From the NCBI RefSeq assembly GCF_003265705.1, contig NW_020312828.1, positions 56,213,701 to 56,277,700 on the forward strand: DNA of 64,000 bases, in the 5' to 3' direction. The translations under genes and the position numbers were made by a program. Position 1 is the stretch's first letter, and each line of letters starts with the position of its first letter. The DNA comes from Callorhinus ursinus (Eukaryota; Chordata; Mammalia; Carnivora; Otariidae). The notes under the pieces were generated by a model. It was given only the letters and a program-made list of their open reading frames with translations, had not been told where the DNA came from and did not search any database. Below, piece after piece: positions 11,241 through 22,793 of the stretch.

Positions 11241-13372
11241 TAAAAATTTGACAAAATCTGAATTTTATTTTAACACCATTAATGCCTATTTATTTTGACA
11301 GCAACCATGATGCACAGTTACTGTTTATATCCTTGTAGAAGAAAAAAAGTTTTGGAGACTACCTGGATGAATAGAAACATAGGGGCTGCATTGCTGAAGA
11401 ATATGGATCGTGGCATTGTAATGATTGTGGTTTTATAAGACAGTATCAGAGTTTTATAAATAGTCCTAAGGTTTTAAAAATATTTTTGAAACATGGCTGG
11501 GAATTATTAAACTAATGTAGCAGCAGATACTGAAGACAGAAATAGTGAGGAAGAACTACTAAAAGCCCAAACAGCTGAGTTTCTGTTAGGTAGGTTTTTA
11601 TCAGAATTGTATGAGTAAGGGTTCTCTGCCTTGACTGACATCAGTTTCATAATTTGTCACTTGCCCACAGCAGATAGTCTCAAGGAAACCGTCCAGATGT
11701 TAAATTGCCACATGCTTCAAGTTAATAAACCTTTAACTTACGATTGGCCTTTTAATAAACACAAAGACACATAGAGGAAGGGGGAAGGAAAGGAGAGAGA
11801 GGGAAGACCTCTTGAGGTATTTTGCCTAAAGGCCTTTGACATCAGCAGGGCTCCACTTTTTAACTTACTGTTTCCAAACCCAGTTGCACTATTTTTATAG
11901 CTTTATATCCGGACTTACTCAGCAGAAAAGTAGAGGTGGATTCAGTTAAGAGAGTTATTCTCCAGGGCATATCTGCCAGTATTTTCTTTTCTCAATACAT
12001 CTTATTTAACCTAAAGCAGCAGTAAGAATCGAAGCCCTCTTCAGCAAAATGGAGATTCTTTCAGTATGTTTCTTTGCCATGGTATTCACTGCAACACCAG
12101 AACATAATAACTGGGGCCTAGGTAACTCTAGAGTGGTAATGCGAGAAGCTTAACTTCTTTTTTCCTGGCTTTCCGGTAAAAGAAACGAAAGCACAGGTGA
12201 AACTAAACCTCAGATATCTCTAATAACATTAATTCTGGCTTCCCAAACCCTTGCTATAGCCAGAGATCAATAAAGAGGGAAGAGTAAGGGGGAAAAAAAA
12301 TGTATATATAGTATTTCCTAACAAAGAAGACTAATAAAACATGGGTTGAATATACATGTGAACTATTGGTCGCACATAGTTCATCAGATCCACCTGGTAA
12401 TTGTAGTGACCATGTATGTAGTTAGTGGCTTAATCCAGAGGAAAACAAAACAAAAAAGCCTCAGAACAGGAGGTAGTTTCATAACTTAGAGCAAGTTAGG
12501 CTCCTACCTTCCCATAGAAACTGAAAGATGTTGACATTCCAGAGCTGCCTCCCCCATGCTTGAGAAAGACTTTTTTGGGTCTTAAAGCAGACAAAAGACC
12601 TATGTAGTTTTCAAAAGGATATATATATATTTTTTTGAAAGGAGAATGTAGTTACAATTATACATTTTCTAAAATAAATGCTTTTAGAAAAAGGAGAGAG
12701 AAATCTTTTCCCTTATTTTTGATAAGGAGAATTGTCTATTTTTAAATTTTTATTTACCCTTACACCTTTCAGTTATTTATTAATTCATAATGTAGTTGGC
12801 AAATGTGCCCTATTATATTATTGCTTAAAACTACCAACTCATCAATTTCACTATTGCAACTTATTTAAGAAATATCACAAAAATATGTAAAAAAAATAAA
12901 ACACCATAGCAGAGTAGAGGATAGATATCTCAGGCCAAAGTTATCTAAAGTAATTAAATGAAATAAACATGAAGTTATTTTTCACAGCTACAACTCATTA
13001 ATAGTTCAAAATTTCAGGTAAAAAGATTTTAGTTTCACATCAAGCCAAGTTACTTCATAGGGATAGAAGAAAACCCCAGAAGCAAATATATTTATGGGTT
13101 CTTATAGATATTAGACTATATGACACTATGACTAATCAAATATCAATATAAACCATATTTATTTTGTCTAATCAACAGTCACCCATAATTCTATCAGAAT
13201 AGAAACAAAGCCTATACTAAAAGTGTTTTTTAAATCATGATGTAAACATAAATAGCATTATAATTCTAGACTTATTTGAATCTATATGTAGATCTAAGTG
13301 TAAATTCCTAAATTCTTAAACATGAAAAATTAATTTTTGTAAATAACAGCGTAAGACTCTTTTTCTGTATAA
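11241..13372. other. Unique stretch
   Basis: 2.1 kb without an identified element. It contains a short purine-rich run (about 11775-11815). No coding frame of note. Confidence 0.45.
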
Positions 13373-13576
13373 CAGTAGTTCTTAACTAGAGAAAAATTCC
13401 CAATCCCCTGGAGGTATTTGGCAATGCCTGGAGCATTTTAGCTGTCCTGCTATCAGCATCTAGTGAGTAGACTAGGCCAGGGATGCTGCTAAATATCCTA
13501 AATGCTAAATGCACAGGACAGCCCCCACAATAAAGAATTATCCAGTTCAAATACCAGTAGTGCCTAGATTAAGAAA
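13373..13576 (+). mobile_element. MER5A-like hAT-Charlie MITE
   Basis: The sequence begins cagtagttcttaactagag and includes 'cctggaggtatttggcaatg', 'ccagggatgctgctaaatat', 'gcacaggacagcccccac' and 'aaagaattatcc', ending 'tgcctagattaagaaa'. Order and length (~200 bp) match MER5A, a non-autonomous hAT transposon whose terminal repeats begin cagtggttct. Ancient and inactive. Confidence 0.92.
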
Positions 13577-14329
13577 TTTGATGTGTTATAGCTAATTTTG
13601 TGACAGTAATTAGTGCAATTCAACTTTTCTCCCACACGGAGATATCTAATGTGGGTACTGACCTATAGATCCTAGGTTGAAACTAAAGTTGATATTGTTT
13701 TGCACTGAAACATAGAAATTATGAAGTATGAATAGATCATTCTAACCTGTGAGAAACTTAACAATTTTCTTGCATTATTGAATAACCTGACATAAAATAT
13801 CTGAAGCTGACAAGATGATAAAGCAACATCTGTGGTACAGAGGTAAAAGCTATCCCTAAAGTCTTCTATCTTGACAGTTTATTGTGAAATGATTTAATAT
13901 CACAAAAAGAAAAACATATCAACAAAGTGTAGGGGTTATCCCCAGTTTAGCAGACTAAATCTGACAAGGACAATGTTTCATCTTTCTAACCAAACAATAT
14001 GCACAAATTAAATCACAGTAACATCTCTGGTAGTTGGAAATAACAGAAAATGGCAAATCTTTGGCAACAGAAAATATTTTAATGACCTAAAACTTAAAAC
14101 ACATAATGTTTTAAAAAAGTGAACATGAAGGTTAAGCTGTATTTTATACCATAAAGATTTATGTTATATGAGAACAAATATTTCTTACCAATACATATAT
14201 TTATCAAAATCTGTTCCTTAGTATAGGAGAGACAAACTGATTTTAAAAGTTAATTAGAAATTAGTTTCATTTTCCCAAATTTATATATAAAATACAAAAT
14301 TCATTACCAGTAACAAAATGGGATCATAA
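13577..14329. other. Unique AT-rich stretch
   Basis: Nothing recognised. Confidence 0.45.
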
Positions 14330-14827
14330 AGAGATGATCCCTGACTTACAATGTTTTGACTTAGGATTTTTTGGCTTCACAATGGTGTGAAAGCGATACC
14401 CATTCAGTAGCAGTGTACCTTGAATTTTGATCTTTTCCTCGGGCTAGCCCTACGGGGCACAACCCTCTCTCATGATGCTGGGCTTTGGCAGTGAGATGCA
14501 GCTCCCAGTCAGCCACACCATCATGAGGGTGAACAACCCTTACAACTGACAACCTTTCTCTACTATCCAGCCATTCTGGTTTTCACTTTCAGTACAGTAT
14601 TCACTGAATGACATGAGATATTCAACACTTCATTATCAAATAGTCTTTGTGTTAGATGATTTGCCCAGTTGTAGGCTAATGTCCGTGTTCTGAACACATT
14701 TAAGAGGCTTGGCTAAGCTAGGATGTTTGGTAGGTTAGGTATTAAATGCATTTTTGACTTAATAGTATTTTCAACTTACAATGGGTATATCAGGACACAA
14801 CTCCATCGTAAGTCAAGGAAGAGCTGT
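14330..14827 (-). mobile_element. Non-autonomous TIR DNA transposon (Tigger/TcMar-like), copy 2
   Basis: It starts 'agatgatccctgacttacaatg' and ends 'ccatcgtaagtcaaggaagagctg', the two ends being inverted repeats of each other. It is the same family as 10739-11240 but inverted and about the same length (~498 versus ~502 bp). This copy keeps a GC-richer middle (gctgggctttggcagtgag, ctcccagtcagccac). The 63-codon minus frame inside (14361-14552) is not a gene. Confidence 0.72.
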
Positions 14828-15845
14828 GCCTTGTTATTTTATAATTAAAAAGCTATATGTCCATGGTTTGAGTGGTAAAGATGTGGATTTCAGATCATGA
14901 TAACTACTTTGTAGTCATCTATGGAGGATACTTAAAATTCTCAACTACTTATATAACATTCTTCACTTCTGCTTAAAACTTATAATTTTATCAAAGTAGG
15001 TAAAACTATTCATAAAATTACTTCATGCCCAAGGACCTGAAATTCCCTTTGCTGTGATTACATTGTTTCAAAATCCATTATTTCTTCAACACCATCTCTG
15101 AAACAATTTTCCTATGATTGTATTGTATCAAAGCTCTATCTCTTATTCACCAAATAATGTTTTTTTTGTTTGTTTATTTGTTTGTTTTGTTTTTTTACTA
15201 TCTTGGCACCAGACAGAAGCATCTTCACTTTGATTATACTTGAACAAAGTCTAGTCTACTTTCCTTTCAGACAATTTTTTCTTTGTATTTGCCATTTCTA
15301 GGATTCACTGCTATTTGCAAACCACTTAAAGTCCTATTCTGAATAAATAGAAATTCTCATTATAAGGGAGACTTCCAATTCATTATGGATGAAACAAAAA
15401 AAATCCTTTGATATATAGTTCAAGATTTTATGCCTACTATATTCAGAATAAAAAAATCTGAAACCGATAAAGGGAAGGTTGATTTTAAAAAAGAAGAACA
15501 GGAAAATGTCTCAGGGCTTCCCCAGTAGTAACTTAGGGAAAAATATTTTCTTGATATCTCTAAGCTAAAAGACACATTAAAGGAAATTTAAAAACTCTCC
15601 CATGTATTTCTCTAAAACATAAGTCCAAAAGCAAAATTTAGAGACTTGGAATTTTGTCAAATAAGAGCAAACTTTGAATTAGAGTAAAGCACTTTGGAAA
15701 TAATTTTAAATATCATTAAAATTAATACATGTGGATGTATCCTTTCTCTCCCTTCTTTTTCTGCTTTCATTTCCTTATTTCTTTCACTAAATGAAAGGAC
15801 TTATAAATGGTTTTTGCTTAATGATATTGATAATATGTATCTCTA
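14828..15845. other. Unique AT-rich stretch
   Basis: It includes a T/G-rich run near 15160-15195. No gene or repeat identified. Confidence 0.45.
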
Positions 15846-16390
15846 TTAGTTTTCTATTACTGGATAGCAAATTACCACAACATTGGTGGCTTACAACAAC
15901 ATGTTTATTATCTCAGGATTTCTATGGGTAAGAACTCTGGGCATGACTTAACTGGGTTCTCTGCTCAAGATGTCTCACAAAGATGTTGTTAGCTAGAACT
16001 GTGTCACCTGAAGACTCGACAAGGGGGGGATCTGATTTAAGCTCACTCATGGTGATTACACATACTCTTTTTTTGGGGGGGTGTTCTAAGGGCTTGTTCC
16101 TTCTTAGCTTTTGTTCAGAGGCCAGTCTTAGTCCCTTGCCTCCCAAAGGCCAGATCACAGTGCAACAATTTGTTTCATCAAAGCCAGCAAGGAAGAGACT
16201 GCCAGAAAAGACAAGTTATGATATTATGTAATGCAATCATGGGAGCGACATTCCATCCTTGCTGTATTCTATTGGTTAGAAACAAGTCACATGTTCTGCC
16301 CATGTGCAAGAAGAGGGGATTACAGAAGGGCATGAATAGCAGGAGAAGGTAAGGTAGTAACACCAATTTAGAGTCTGTTCTACACAATAG
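15846..16390 (-). repeat. Ancient LTR-like interspersed repeat
   Basis: It starts ctattagttttctattactgg with 'aaattaccacaacattggtggcttacaacaac', the typical reverse-complement end of an old mammalian MaLR/ERVL-type LTR. It finishes with 'gtattctattggttagaaacaagtcac' and 'ggggattacagaagggcatgaata', which I recognise as parts of a mammal-wide repeat. The exact family is unresolved. The 60-82 codon frames on both strands lie inside this repeat and are not genes. Confidence 0.6.
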
Positions 16391-16619
16391 CTAAAATACG
16401 TTGAAAATTTAAGTTTCCCAAATTCCTTTTCTTGGTGGTAATAGAACTAATGAATCTTGGCTGGGGTTATAACTCTCAGGAATAAATGCTACCGATTTTT
16501 GCCTCCTCTATAGCTAATCAGTTAGATGGCCAGTGGAATAAGAGAGCAAATTATATGTACTTCTTTCTTCCCACGTTCTGGAACTTGAATGTGTTCATAA
16601 ATTATCTTTGATTACATGG

Positions 16620-16825
16620 CATGCTGTCTAAGCCCTTTACATGTGCTAATCCACTTAATTATAACATACTTCTAAAAAGTAGGGAGTTTAATTACCCTAC
16701 TATTACAGATAAGGAAAGTGACACCAAAAAAGTAAAATATTTTTTCCAAAGACACATAGTAAGTTCTGGTGCCACAGTCTGAACTTGGAGTATAAATCTA
16801 GAGTTTACAGTTTTATCACTATTAG
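16620..16825 (-). repeat. MIR SINE, minus strand
   Basis: Complement of MIR: 'taagccctttacatgtgctaatccacttaat', then 'attaccctactattacagataaggaaagtgacacc', 'aaagacacatagtaagt' and 'gtctgaacttggagt'. The order matches a reversed MIR with its conserved core. Confidence 0.82.
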
Positions 16826-17125
16826 TTTTCATCTCTACAATCTCATATTTGGTATTATCTAGTAAGCAAAAACTTTAAACTCAGACCAAATTACTGCAAC
16901 AGCAAAGAAAAATCATCTGTGTCCTATGGAAAGTTTTCAAAATATCCATTTGATTTCATCAGTGGTGATAACTACTTTGGTATCACTGGAAAAATGAACT
17001 CAGAGAGAGATGTTAAGAATGTTTTATATTTTTATTAATAAATTTTAATTCATCCTTTATATAAGATGGAGTTTTCTGAACAGTTATCTATAAGAAAAAC
17101 AAACTCCATATCAAAAAGAACTATC
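16826..17125. other. Unique stretch
   Basis: No gene or repeat recognised. Confidence 0.4.
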
Positions 17126-17176
17126 AGAAAGAAAGAAAGAAAGAAGGGAAGGAAGGAAGGGAGAAGGAAGAAAAAG
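17126..17176 (+). repeat. (GAAA)n/(GGAA)n purine microsatellite
   Basis: Uninterrupted purines: about five gaaa units followed by ggaa units. It could form a polypurine triplex or simply be slippage. Confidence 0.9.
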
Positions 17177-17653
17177 CAAAGACCCTTACCAGTATAAGGC
17201 TTATATGAAGTAGGAAAAACCCAGGGGCTTGTCCTGAACGTTCATAGCATTTGATATTATTAATGAAAATAGATTAGTTTTGATAAATGAAATAAATTTA
17301 ATTGCCTAAAATAAATTAACTTAAGTATATCTTCTTAAGAGTTCCAGCATATTAAGTAGTAGTTTACCCTTTAGCACCAAAATAAATTTTCTTGTTCTCT
17401 GAATTAATCTCTATTGTTTCCAAAAAGGAGCATAAATGCACACACAGAAACATACCAAGAACAAATTAAGTGGTAAAAAAGCCATCAAGAATTACTTAGC
17501 TTTTTCCTTTTCTCCACCACTGTGGTGTGTGGGGTTGGCTGTTTCTCACCATGTCTTTTCACGAGACTTTCAGGATCTAGTGATTCCTGGCCAAGAAACA
17601 AGCAGAATCATCCCATTCCCCCACTGGATTCAGATGAAAACTGGTAATAAAAT
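17177..17653. other. Unique stretch
   Basis: No repeat recognised. The 75-codon frame at 17436-17663 has no homology I know. Confidence 0.4.
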
Positions 17654-17763
17654 CAGGCACTGAGTGTTATACGCAACTGATGAGTTACTGAACACTATAT
17701 CTGAAACTAACAGTGTACTATGTGTTGGCTAATTGAATTTAAATTAAAAAAAAAAGTCAGGTA
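17654..17763 (+). repeat. Very short L1 3' end, plus strand
   Basis: The sequence 'actgagtgttatacgcaactgatgagttactgaacactatatctgaaactaac' with a run of A at 17745-17754 is a carnivore L1 3' terminus of ~95 bp, extremely 5'-truncated. A possible target duplication, tcaggcac (17654-17661) against tcaggtac (17756-17763), flanks it with one mismatch. Confidence 0.8.
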
Positions 17764-18381
17764 CAACTCTAAGAGGAGGCATTGGAGAAGAACCAGGCTG
17801 AGTCTATAAGGGATAACACATGAGGTGGCACATGTTTATTCTGCATGAGGGTCATGTGCTTGTATCCTGTCACTCTGTGAACATCACTACTACCTGAACA
17901 ATAGACATTTCTATCGGGGAAATGATTTTTCTGTTACTATACTTCTGCTCCACTAGGTTGGTTCGGTAATAAATATATGAGACCCTTTGTTTGAAAAGAA
18001 AAATAATTACTTAGTATAGCGTTATGATGAACACAAACTAAGGGTGTAATATGTAATATTAGGATGAGAAGGGTTGAAAAATATGTAGAAGTTAGAAAGC
18101 ATAGGATGAGGCATGTATCTGTATATTGTATTTGCATATTGATATCCCTATTTTGTTCCAAAAGTGTTTTATACAAGCTGTATATATTGCTTTCATTAAG
18201 TCATTATCATTGCTCTACAACGTGGTATTTTAAAAGAAAATAAATTGTTTATTTGGAGACATAATTAAAATAGGTAAAAATCACTCAGAATATAGTCATA
18301 TGGCTGAGATTATTTGTGCAGCTGTGACACATTGGTATGGCTGAAATATTCTAAAATCAAATCACCTAGTTTTGCTTATTT
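17764..18381. other. Unique AT-rich stretch
   Basis: Nothing recognised. The 79-codon minus frame at 17937-18176 has no support. Confidence 0.4.
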
Positions 18382-18440
18382 GGTATATATGTGTGTATGT
18401 GTTGTACGTGTGTATGTATATATATGTGGAGTGTATGTAT
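18382..18440 (+). repeat. TG/TA-rich simple repeat
   Basis: Alternating purine-pyrimidine tract of tatatgtgtgtatgtg type, interrupted. Confidence 0.8.
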
Positions 18441-19934
18441 TCATACTTGGTCCTTTGTGTCTAAACTAGCTTGACAACTTTTCATATTTTTTTTGCAACT
18501 TAATCAGCTTTGGGGTGAAGTAGAGGCAACGTGATTTTACTTTCTTAATTATATAATTCATATTTGAGCATAATATTGAAGTAGACAAACTATTCATTCT
18601 CACATGCCATTATAAATATTACTGCATTTTATAAAATGATTACTTTGCCCAAGTTCCCCTTAGAATTTTATAATCTTTACAATTTGTATTAAAGAAGGAA
18701 GTTGGCTTAGACCTCATTCCTTGTATCTTTGAAGAGTCATAATTACCCTAATTATCTGCTCCAGTGCGATGTTAAAATACTTTAACATTCCACTTTACCT
18801 CCAGAGGAATGTACTTAGTTTCTAAGAAGTTGCCATCTGTTTTTTATTTGAATACTCACCGTAGGTTAAAAATCCACTTGTGTGTTCAGTGCTATCAACA
18901 TCATCCATCATGGATTTCCTATTTCAGGGGCAGATAGTCTGCAAATGACAGGAGGAGGTATAAAAGCAAGAGTCAACAGTGCAGAGAAAGACCCAAATCT
19001 GTACCACCTCCGCTCTTTTCTGAAAACATAGAGACTCTTTTCATTCTTTATTCAACTCTTCTTTTTCCTCTTTAGATGAACTTTTAATAATCCTTATCAA
19101 TCACAGAATGGTCTGCAACCTTCCTTAATTCCGTCCAGTTCTATGTTAATGTACATATTTTTACAAAGGATTGTAAATATTTGCAGTTGCAAATACTGCA
19201 TTTTGAGAAAAGCGAAGTATGAAAATCAGTGGAATAAAGACTGAAAGTTACAGTAACATATTTTGATTAATTTGAACTATGTAAAGGACATGTACATTTG
19301 ACTTAAAAAAATTACATAGACAGTATCAACCAGAAGTATCAGTTTATGTTACTTATACTACTGTAAGCTTCCAAACCTGACTACAGTTGATTGTTTATTA
19401 GTTGGATAGTTTAGATAAAGGGAAATTATTGGTTTTGGAAAAAAACAACAACTATAAATTAGTGGTTTGTGAGGATGTTTCCTCCTTTATCACCAATCTG
19501 TTGATGGAGGTTATATATTCTCTTCCTAAAGGGAACAATTACATTTACTCAATATTTTATATTGAGTTTAGAAAGTTAATGAGCTCTGTGAAATACAGTG
19601 CTATCTTGACCTGCCATTCAAACCTACATCTTAATAGAAATGCAAAATTTAGAGTAGGCATATAAAGTTTTAACTTTCAAGTAAATGTATAAAACACAAC
19701 AGCATCTTTAAGTGGTAATTGAAAATAAAATGAATGTATTCCTTCTTACCAAAGGAAAACAAGTGTTGCCATATGTGTATGCAATCAAGAGTGGTACCTA
19801 TACAAAATGAATTTTTGGACTGTACTTCCAGAGTATCTAAAATAGCAAGTTTTGATTTGGGTCTCAGGAGGCTAAATTTACTAGATGAAGCAGAAACTAA
19901 AAATAGGCAAATCTTCTAAAATTGATACTAAAAG
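18441..19934. other. Unique stretch
   Basis: 1.5 kb with no identified repeat. A TATA-like tataaaag lies at 18959-18966, but no downstream gene is visible. Frames of 87 codons (19402-19665) and 61 codons (19734-19919) look random. Confidence 0.45.
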
Positions 19935-20552
19935 TTTTAGAATATAAGTGGAATCAAAGAATATTTGTGTTTTTGTGACTGACTGGCATATTTCACTTAG
20001 AATAATGTCCTCCTGGTTCATCCATGTTGTAACCTGTGATAGAATTTCGTCCTTTTTAAAGGTTATATCATTTTTCTTATGTGCATATAACCCATTTTCT
20101 TTATCCATTAGTTTGTTGATGGATATTTGGGTTGCTTCTATCCCTTGGATATTGTGAATACTGTGATAAACATAGGGGTGCAGGTATCTTTTCAAGATCC
20201 TGCTTTGAGTACCTTGACATATGTACCCAGAAATGAGATTGCTGGATCATATGGCAAATCTATTTTTAATTTTCTGAGGATTCTTCCTACTATTTTCCAC
20301 ACTGGCTATACCTCTTTACATTCCCATCTAGAGGACACACGCATTCCAATTTTTTGCATCCTCATCAACTTATTATTTTCTGTTTTTTTGATAGTGATCA
20401 TCCTTATGGGTGTGAAACATCTCATTATGGTTTTGATTTGCATTTCCCCGACGATTAGTGATGTTGGACTTTACATGTGATTATTGTACATTTTTATACG
20501 TTCTTTGGAGAAACCTCTATTCAAGTTCTTTACTATTTATTTATTTATATTA
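19935..20552 (-). repeat. Old L1 (outer host of the nest), 3' part, minus strand
   Basis: The plus strand gives the complement of the ORF2 end and start of the 3'UTR: 'catatttcacttagaataatgtcctcctggttcatccatgttg', 'ccattagtttgttgatggatatttgggttgcttctatcc', 'cagaaatgagattgctggatcatatgg' and 'ggttttgatttgcatttcc'. Diverged L1MA/M-type. It is interrupted at about 20550 by a younger L1 and resumes at about 23241. Confidence 0.8.
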
Positions 20553-20933
20553 TTACTTTTTTGTTTCAAGTTTTTATTTAAATTCTAGTTAGTTAACATA
20601 AAGTATAATATTGGTTTCAGCAGTAGAATTTAGTGATTCATCACTACATATAACACCCAGTGCTCATCACAACAGGCACCCTCCTTAATATACCCATCAC
20701 CAATTTAGCCCATTCCCTGCCCACCTCCTTCCAGTAACCCTCAGTTTGTTCTCTATAGTTAAGAGTCTCTCATGGTTTGCCTCCCTCTCTTTTCTTACCC
20801 CCTTCCCCTATGTTCATCTGTTTTGTTTCTTAAATTCCACATGAGTGAAATCATATGGTATTTGTCTTTCTCTGACTGTTTTGCTTAGCATAATACACTC
20901 TAGCTCTGTGTCATTGCAAATGGCAAGTTTTCA
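20553..20933 (-). repeat. Middle L1 of the nest: 3'UTR end, minus strand
   Basis: A T-rich start, then the complement of a carnivore L1 3'UTR: 'gtttttatttaaattctagttagttaaca', 'acacccagtgctcatcacaacagg', 'ccctcagtttgttctctatagttaagag' and 'tgagtgaaatcatatggtatttg'. At 20922-20933 it is split by another L1 with target duplication ggcaagttttca. It continues at 22687-22793. Confidence 0.88.
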
Positions 20934-21890
20934 AAGAACCAGCTTCTAGTTTCGTTGATCTGATCTACTGTGTTTCTGGTTTCTAATTCACTGATCTCTG
21001 CTCTAATCTTAATTATTTCTCTTCTACTGTGGCTTAGGCATTGTTTGTTGCTTTTTCTCTGGTTCTTTAAGGTGTAGAGTTACTTGGTGAATTCGGGATT
21101 TTTCTATTTTTTTGGGTGAGGCTTGGATGGCTATGTATTTCCCCCTTAGGACCGCCTTTGCAGTATCCCATAGGTTTTGGACCGATGTGTTTTCATTCTC
21201 ATTGGTTTCCATGAATTGGTTAAGTTCTTCTTTGATTTCCTGGTTGACCCAAACATTGTTGAGCAGAGAGGTCTTTAGCTTCCAAGTGTTTGAATTTCTT
21301 CCAAATTTTTTCTTGTGATTGAGTGCCAGTTTTAAAGCATTGTGATCTGAGAATATGCTGGGAATAATCTCAATCTTTTGGTATTGGTTGAGACCTGATT
21401 TGTGACCCAGTATGTGGTCTATTCTGGAGAAAGTTCCATGTGCACTCGAGAAGAATGAATATTCTGTTGTTTTAGGGTGGAATGTTCTGTATATATCTAT
21501 GAGATCCGTCTGGTCCAGTGTGTCATTCAAAGCTCTTATTTCTTTGTTGACTTTCTGCTTAGATGATCTGTCTATTGCTGAGAGTGGAGTATTGAGGTCT
21601 CCTACAATTAACGTATTGTTATCAATATGACTCTTTATTTTGGTCAACAGTTGGTTTATGTAGATGGCTGCTCCCATGTTGGGGACATAGATATTTACAA
21701 TTGTTAGATCTTCTAGTTGGATAGACCCTTTAAGAATGATATAATGTCCTTCTGTGTCTCTAACTACAGTCTTTAGTTTAAAATCTAATTTGTCTGATAT
21801 AAGAATTGCTACCCCAGCTTTCTTTTGAGGTCCGCTGGCATGGAAGATGGATCTCCATCCCTTCACTTTCAGTCTGGATGTATCTTCAGG
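20934..21890 (-). pseudogene. Innermost L1, inverted 5' part: ORF2 endonuclease segment
   Basis: A 280-codon open frame on the minus strand (21024-21866) encodes most of the L1 ORF2 endonuclease domain. Visible landmarks are KKAGVAILISDKLDFK near the start, VGDLNTPLSAIDRSSKQ mid-way (the family usually has GDFN), FSRIDHILGHKSG and FSDHNALKLALNHKKK. The catalytic Asp and His of the APE-like fold are thus present, but the N-terminal catalytic Glu segment is missing because the fragment starts too late. It is the reversed half of the insertion flanked by ggcaagttttca. The frame is unusually long for this window, so the copy is fairly young, but it has no start of its own and no reverse transcriptase, so it is not functional. 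Confidence 0.92.
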
Positions 21891-22674
21891 TTCAAATCAA
21901 AACCACATTGAGATACTACCTTACTCCAGTTAGAATGGCAAAAATGGACAGAGAAAGAAACAACAAATGTTGGAGAAGTTGTGGAGAAAGGGGAACCCTC
22001 TTATACTGTTGGTGGGAATGGAAGTTGGTACAGCCACTTTGGAAAACAGTGTGGAGGTTCCTCAAAAAATTGGAAATAGAGCTATCCTATGACCCAGCAT
22101 TTGCACTCCTGGGTATTTACCCCAAAGACAGATGTAGTGAAAAGAAGGGCCGTATGCACCCCAGTGTTCATAGCAGCAATGACTGCAATAGCCAAACTGT
22201 GGAAAGAGCTGAGATGTCCTTCAACATGAATGGATAACGAAGATGTGGTCCATATATACAATGGAATATTAGCCATTAGAAAGGATGAACACCCAACTTT
22301 TACATCAACATGGATGGGACTGGAGGAGATTATGCTAAGTGAAATAAGTCAAGCAGAGAAAGTCAATTATCATATGGTTTCACTTATTTGTGGAACATAA
22401 GGAACAGCATGGAGGACATTAGGAGAAGGAAGGGAAAAATGAAGGGAGGGACATCGGAGGGAGAGACGAACCATGAGAGACTATGGACTCTGAGAAACAA
22501 ACAGGGCTTTAGACGGGAGGGGGATGGGGGGATGGGTTAGCCTGGTTTTGGGTATTAAGGAGGGCATGTACTGCATGGAGCACTGGGTGTTATACGAAAA
22601 CAATGGATCCTGGATCACCACATCAAAAACTAATGATGTATTGTATGGTGACTAACATAATAAAATTAAAAAAG
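21891..22674 (+). pseudogene. Innermost L1, non-inverted 3' part: ORF2 C-terminus, 3'UTR and A-tail
   Basis: Sense strand from 'caaatcaaaaccacattgag' through the ORF2 C-terminus (within the 143-codon frame 21806-22237: [52 protein letters not shown]). It passes through 'gagaaagtcaattatcatatggtttc' into the 3'UTR, and ends with aataaaatt and a short A-run at 22674. In the cysteine-rich segment the family His is Tyr and the last Cys is Trp. The middle of ORF2, including the reverse-transcriptase core, is absent. Together with 20934-21890 this forms one 1.74 kb insertion. Confidence 0.92.
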
Positions 22675-22686
22675 GGCAAGTTTTCA

Positions 22687-22734
22687 TTCTTTTTTGATGG
22701 CTGGGAAATACTCTATTATCTATATTATATATAG

Positions 22735-22780
<46 letters not shown>

Positions 22781-22793
22781 CTTCCATCTTCTT
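22687..22793 (-). repeat. Middle L1 of the nest, continued, with (GT)n
   Basis: After the inner insertion the minus-strand L1 resumes: 'ttcttttttgatggctgggaaatactctattatc', then a pure (GT)n run at 22737-22778, then 'atcttccatcttctt'. At about 22793 the strand switches to sense L1. Confidence 0.8.
22737..22778 (+). repeat. (GT)21 microsatellite
   Basis: An uninterrupted GT run of about 42 bp inside the L1 region that normally carries a short TA/TG stretch. Likely length-polymorphic. Confidence 0.95.

Larger units (their letters stand above)
20922..22686 (+). mobile_element. Complete twin-primed L1 insertion with 12-bp target duplication
   Basis: The direct repeat ggcaagttttca occurs at 20922-20933 and 22675-22686, exactly at the element borders. 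Between them are 957 bp of L1 ORF2 in reverse followed by 784 bp in sense ending in a poly-A. Removing the insert rejoins a continuous older L1 3'UTR/ORF2 sequence (…gcaaatggcaagttttca-ttcttttttgatggctggg…). Confidence 0.95.

Noticed and set aside
15922..16387. Overlapping 60-82 codon ORFs on both strands
   Set aside because: They fall inside an ancient LTR-like repeat and contradict each other.
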